Of a stretch of 64,000 nt of DNA, positions 60,955 to 64,000 are shown piece after piece (position 1 is the first letter of the stretch; each line of letters starts with the position of its first letter). The DNA is from an uncultured Ellagibacter sp. Lineage in GTDB: Bacteria; Actinomycetota; Coriobacteriia; Coriobacteriales; Eggerthellaceae. The DNA is taken from NCBI GenBank assembly GCA_934654815.1, contig CAKUGU010000007.1, positions 1-64,000 of the forward strand, written 5' to 3'. The notes below the pieces were generated by a model that saw nothing but the letters and a program-made list of their open reading frames with translations, had not been told where the DNA came from and did no database searches. Position numbers and translations under genes: made by a program.

Positions 60955-61992
60955 ATGGAAACCCTAGAGGAAGCGGAGCGATACCTTTCCCGATCGAGAG
61001 ACGTTCGCGACGCTTTGGGCATCGCCCGAAGCGCGCATCTGGAGGCGGTTCCCATCGGGCAGGGGGAGCACAACGCGAACTTCCGCTTCTCGCACCCGGA
61101 AACGGGAAGGCGATACGTGTTGCGCTTGAATTACGCAAGTCAGCTGGGGCTCGAGCGCCAAATCAGCTACGAGGCGAACGCGCTGCGGGTGCTCGAGCCG
61201 TCGGGGCGGGTCCCAAGGGTGCTTTACGTGGACGATACGCGTGGGGTTGTGCCGCGCGGGGTACTCGTCGAGGAATACGTGTCCGGCGCCCTGCTCGATT
61301 TCGACAACCAGGAAATGGTTCGCGAGGCCGCGGCGATCGTGGCCGACATCCACGCTCTTTCGCCGTCGCCTGATTGCGGATTGATGAAGCCTGACGATCC
61401 CCTCGTTGCGCAGCGGGAGACGTGCGAGGCGTACTTCGCGAACTACTGCGACTCGAAATACGCCGATTCCCAGGTTGCCCGTGCGGTCGAAGAGCTGTTC
61501 GATCAGGCAAGGGCTTTCGGGTCGCCTTCGCCGGAAGCCGATGATTGCTCGCATGTCGTCAACACCGAGGCCGTCCCTTCGCATTTCATCATGCCGATCG
61601 ACGGCGAGGGGCACGTAACGGGCCCCGGGCGCATGCTCGACTGGGAGAAGCCCCTTATCGGGGAAGTCGCGCAGGACGTCGCGTACTTCCTTTCGCCCAC
61701 GACCACCATCTGGGACACCGACTACATCTTCGACCGCCGCGCGCGGGATGAGTTCCTCGAATCGTACTGGCGCGCGGTCGGCGGGCGCTTTGGCAGAGGC
61801 GCGTTCGACGAACGCTTCCCGGCATACGTGATGTCGAACTGCCTGCTGGGCATCACGTGGAGCTGCAACGCGTGGGTGGAATACCACGACCCCGATCGCC
61901 CTCTGAAGAGCGAGGCCACGTTCACCCTATTGAAGAGGTATCTGTCGATGGAGTTTCTCAAGGAGGCGCGCGAGATCTGCTTCAGGTGGTGA
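60955..61992 (+). CDS. Phosphotransferase of the APH/choline-kinase fold
   Basis: 345 aa. The N-terminal lobe has a nucleotide loop (IGQGEHNANFRF) and the ATP-binding Lys/Glu region (LRLNYASQLGLERQISYEA). The usual catalytic HxDxxxxN is replaced by VNTEAVPSHFIM, with Glu for the catalytic Asp and His for the metal-binding Asn. The next metal motif is present (MLDWEKPLIGEVAQDVAYFL). It is therefore a kinase-fold protein with a divergent active loop. The fold is sure, activity is not. The start follows GACGAGGCAAGGCGGTAGGC. Confidence 0.8.
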   Translation: METLEEAERYLSRSRDVRDALGIARSAHLEAVPIGQGEHNANFRFSHPETGRRYVLRLNYASQLGLERQISYEANALRVLEPSGRVPRVLYVDDTRGVVPRGVLVEEYVSGALLDFDNQEMVREAAAIVADIHALSPSPDCGLMKPDDPLVAQRETCEAYFANYCDSKYADSQVARAVEELFDQARAFGSPSPEADDCSHVVNTEAVPSHFIMPIDGEGHVTGPGRMLDWEKPLIGEVAQDVAYFLSPTTTIWDTDYIFDRRARDEFLESYWRAVGGRFGRGAFDERFPAYVMSNCLLGITWSCNAWVEYHDPDRPLKSEATFTLLKRYLSMEFLKEAREICFRW

Positions 61993-62094
61993 TCGAGGCC
62001 TCCGGGCCTTCGGCGTCGCAAGGTGGGGCGTCGCTCGCGCCATTCGCAAGGCGACATAACGTCCCGCCATCTTCATCGGGTACAATAAAACATT

Positions 62095-63408
62095 ATGGCT
62101 GAATCGTTTAACCGCAACGTTTACGGGGCGATGCTCCGGGTGAAGGCCGCTTATCCGTTCGAGATAGGCGGCCTTCTTATGCGCATGTACGCGTTCATGC
62201 GCACCATCGGCACGATCACGATGCTCACGCTTTCGGGGTACTCGTACCTGCTGTCGGGGCTCGTCGCCTCGGTTGTGGCGTTCGCGCTGTTCCTCATCTC
62301 GCCGCGCGTCTCGAAGCTCATCGACGAGCGGGGGCAAAGTCGCGTTGTCCCGGCCGCGACGTGCATCGCGCTATCCGGCTGCGCGATCATGCTTGCGACG
62401 GTCCTTTTGAAAGGCCCCATCTGGATATGCTTCATCGGCGCCGTTCTCATGGGCTTTCTGCCGACGCCCCAGGCGCTCACGCGTGCGCGTTGGGTCTTCC
62501 TCGTGAAAACGGGACGTTTGGGCGACGGCGCGCCCGAGCTGAAGACGGTGTTTTCCTACGAGGGCGTCATGGACGACGTGATCTTCATGATAAGCCCGGC
62601 GCTTTCGATCGCGCTTGCGTCTTCGATTCATCCGATTGCTGGTATGACCTGCGGATTTATATGCTGTGCGGTCGGCATGGCCCTCCTTATGTCCTCGAAG
62701 TCGACCGAGCCCGTCGTCGGATGGGAAAAAGAAGTCGTCGGCGCTTTTGAGAAAGGGGAAGCCGAGGCGTCGGCCGACGAGGCGGGCGCGCCGAAATCGC
62801 AGGACTCTGACGCGCCGACCGGCGTGCGCGGCAAGAGCCTGTTCTTTTCGAACCCTGTGGTGTGCGTGCTGTTCTTCCTCTCGCTGCTCATGGGAGCGTT
62901 CTTCGGCGTGCTCGACACCGCAACCGTGTCGTATGCCCAGATAGAGCTCGACGACCCCACGTTCGCGAGCATCATTTTGGTCATCGAGTCGTTCGTGTCG
63001 ACCGTCGCCGGACTCGTGTTCGGCATGGTGGTCATCACCGCCCGGCAATCGAAGAAGATGCTCGCGGCCTCGATCGCCATCGGCGTCGGCTACGGCACCA
63101 TGATATTCGTCAGCTCGTGGTGGTCGCTGCTCATCGTCATCTTCATCGCGGCGGGTACCTACGCGCCCTTCATCATCACGATGAACGAGACAGCAGAGCA
63201 GGCCGTTCCCGAGGCGAACCTGACCGAGGCTTTGACCTGGGTAACCTCGGGGAGCCTCTGCGGCCTCGCATTCGGCCCCACCCTTGCCGGGTTCATCATC
63301 GACACCTGGGGGTCGTTCGCCTGCTTCGGCACGGGGGCGGTGCTGGCGCTCATGGTTCCCGTCCTTGCCCTTGTCACCTACCCGATGATGAAAAAGCGCG
63401 TGGGGTAG
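62095..63408 (+). CDS. MFS transporter
   Basis: 437 aa with twelve predicted membrane helices in two halves, split by a charged cytoplasmic loop of about 50 residues (EKEVVGAFEKGEAEASADEA). No domain signature fixes the substrate. TACAAT at 62081-62086 lies only eight bases before the ATG and no ribosome-binding site is seen, so the mRNA may be leaderless or nearly so. It follows the kinase by about 100 bases but appears to have its own promoter. Confidence 0.88.
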   Translation: MAESFNRNVYGAMLRVKAAYPFEIGGLLMRMYAFMRTIGTITMLTLSGYSYLLSGLVASVVAFALFLISPRVSKLIDERGQSRVVPAATCIALSGCAIMLATVLLKGPIWICFIGAVLMGFLPTPQALTRARWVFLVKTGRLGDGAPELKTVFSYEGVMDDVIFMISPALSIALASSIHPIAGMTCGFICCAVGMALLMSSKSTEPVVGWEKEVVGAFEKGEAEASADEAGAPKSQDSDAPTGVRGKSLFFSNPVVCVLFFLSLLMGAFFGVLDTATVSYAQIELDDPTFASIILVIESFVSTVAGLVFGMVVITARQSKKMLAASIAIGVGYGTMIFVSSWWSLLIVIFIAAGTYAPFIITMNETAEQAVPEANLTEALTWVTSGSLCGLAFGPTLAGFIIDTWGSFACFGTGAVLALMVPVLALVTYPMMKKRVG

Positions 63409-63434
63409 GTCGGCAGGCCGCCTTTCCTTTCATG

Positions 63435-63457
63435 TATAATGCATGCATATAGCATGC
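63435..63457 (+). promoter_or_regulatory. Promoter and operator of the toxin-antitoxin operon
   Basis: TATAAT (63435-63440) is followed directly by GCATGC-ATATA-GCATGC (63441-63457), an inverted repeat lying over the transcription start. It is the expected site for autorepression by the ribbon-helix-helix antitoxin encoded next. Confidence 0.7.
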
Positions 63458-63477
63458 TTACGTGAAAGGAGGACGCC

Positions 63478-63843
63478 ATGCCCGCATTGCAAGTCCGCGA
63501 TTTCCCCGAGGATCTGTACGAGAAGTTGAAGGTGCTCGCCGCGCGTGAGCATCGAAGCGTCGCGCAGCAGACCATCGTCGCCGTCGAGGCGATGGTGTCG
63601 GGTGAAGGGGCGTCCGCCGACAGCGATCGCCGCCATCATGCGCTCTATCTCGACTTCGACACCGAAGCGAAGCGCACCGCTCGCATCAAGAAACGCCAGG
63701 AGCTGTTCGAACGTACTGAAGCGATTACCAAAAGAAACCCCCAGCTGCGGGAACTTTCCGCCGACGACATCGTGAAGACGATTCACGACGCGCGGGAAGA
63801 ACGCTCCGAGCATCTTTTCAGCGTATTAACGGACAACGACTAA
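63478..63843 (+). CDS. Ribbon-helix-helix antitoxin, FitA/VapB-like
   Basis: 121 aa. The N-terminal 40 residues are a FitA-type ribbon-helix-helix: ALQVRDFPEDLYEKLKVLAA then REHRSVAQQTIVAVEAM. The rest is charged and would wrap the toxin. GTGAAAGGAGGACGCC precedes the ATG. The toxin gene starts ten bases after its stop. The protein should bind its own promoter palindrome. Confidence 0.85.
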   Translation: MPALQVRDFPEDLYEKLKVLAAREHRSVAQQTIVAVEAMVSGEGASADSDRRHHALYLDFDTEAKRTARIKKRQELFERTEAITKRNPQLRELSADDIVKTIHDAREERSEHLFSVLTDND

Positions 63844-63853
63844 GGGGGGGCTC

Positions 63854-64000
63854 ATGGTTGTTCTTGACAGCTGCGCCGCGTTCGCCATGGCGAACCACAC
63901 CAAGGAAGGAGAGGCGGTTTCCTCGCTTTTGCTGGAAGGAGAGGAATCCATTGCTCCGACGCTCTATGTTTCCGAGATGGCGCACACTATTGCAAAATAC
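63854..64000 (+). CDS. PIN-domain toxin, VapC/FitB-like, 5' end only
   Basis: The first 49 codons are inside the window: MVVLDSCAAFAMANH places the first catalytic Asp at residue 5, and PTLYVSEMAHTIAKY places the next acidic residue, the normal PIN spacing. PIN toxins are Mg-dependent RNases. AAGGGGGGGCTC precedes the ATG. The rest continues past 64000. Confidence 0.8.
   Translation, partial: MVVLDSCAAFAMANHTKEGEAVSSLLLEGEESIAPTLYVSEMAHTIAKY

Noticed and set aside
1-64000. CRISPR arrays, insertion sequences, prophage or tRNA genes
   Set aside because: No regularly spaced repeats, transposase, integrase or cloverleaf sequence was found on reading both strands; absence is by eye, not by software.

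Overview
The window reads as chromosomal DNA of a high-GC, anaerobic-type actinobacterium. The most likely home is class Coriobacteriia, family Eggerthellaceae. That assignment is inference from gene style: many radical-SAM and Fe-S proteins, a fused MobB-MobA, a sortase-anchored surface protein, and frequent GTG/TTG starts. No taxonomic marker was searched. Almost every base belongs to a recognisable gene or a short intergenic region. There is no CRISPR array, no insertion sequence and no prophage, and I found no tRNA gene.

0-8.2 kb: the 3' end of a 5S rRNA with its terminator, aspS, an RlmI-type rRNA methyltransferase, a small zinc-ribbon membrane protein, a DUF5685 protein, a J-domain protein and a short DnaK. 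Two copies of a ~150 bp hairpin repeat begin directly after the stop codons of aspS and the J-domain gene. 8.2-15.2 kb: a radical-SAM/SPASM protein divergent from a TetR regulator, then SRP RNA, DedA, and the classical dnaX-ybaB-recR run. 15.5-22.4 kb: mobB-mobA fusion, a multi-cluster ferredoxin-like protein, a polar amino-acid ABC importer and an HtrA-type protease. 22.7-27.1 kb: pyrH-frr-uppS-cdsA-dxr, with rseP and a HAD hydrolase following at 32.7-34.6 kb. These two blocks are separated by a ribbon-helix-helix protein and a 1556-residue cell-wall-anchored surface protein, both on the minus strand. 34.7-38.4 kb: a CmpB-family membrane protein, metA with a coupled 61-residue ORF, and rplM-rpsI. 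A 50-codon gene behind a phased A-tract region follows at 38.6-38.9 kb.

39.3-57.4 kb is the unusual part. Five paralogous BioB-like radical-SAM enzymes share the motifs QIG, CxxxCxxC, YHxxRxxEG, VPGT and NPR. They lie among a MocA-like nucleotidyltransferase/cysteine desulfurase fusion, an ArsM-like methyltransferase, a MoxR ATPase/VWA/helical-repeat triad and a cytoplasmic leucine-rich-repeat protein. A NitT/TauT-type ABC importer follows. Its Tat-type lipoprotein has ten cysteines beyond the lipobox, four of them in a CCxxCC cluster. A plausible reading is an uptake-plus-modification module for a sulfur-, metal- or metalloid-containing small molecule, with the desulfurase supplying sulfur or clusters to the radical enzymes. 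The product is unknown.

57.5-64 kb: a LolD/FtsX-type ABC system with a DUF4418 membrane protein, a nucleoside hydrolase divergent from an APH-like kinase, an MFS transporter, and a VapBC/FitAB-type toxin-antitoxin pair cut by the window end.
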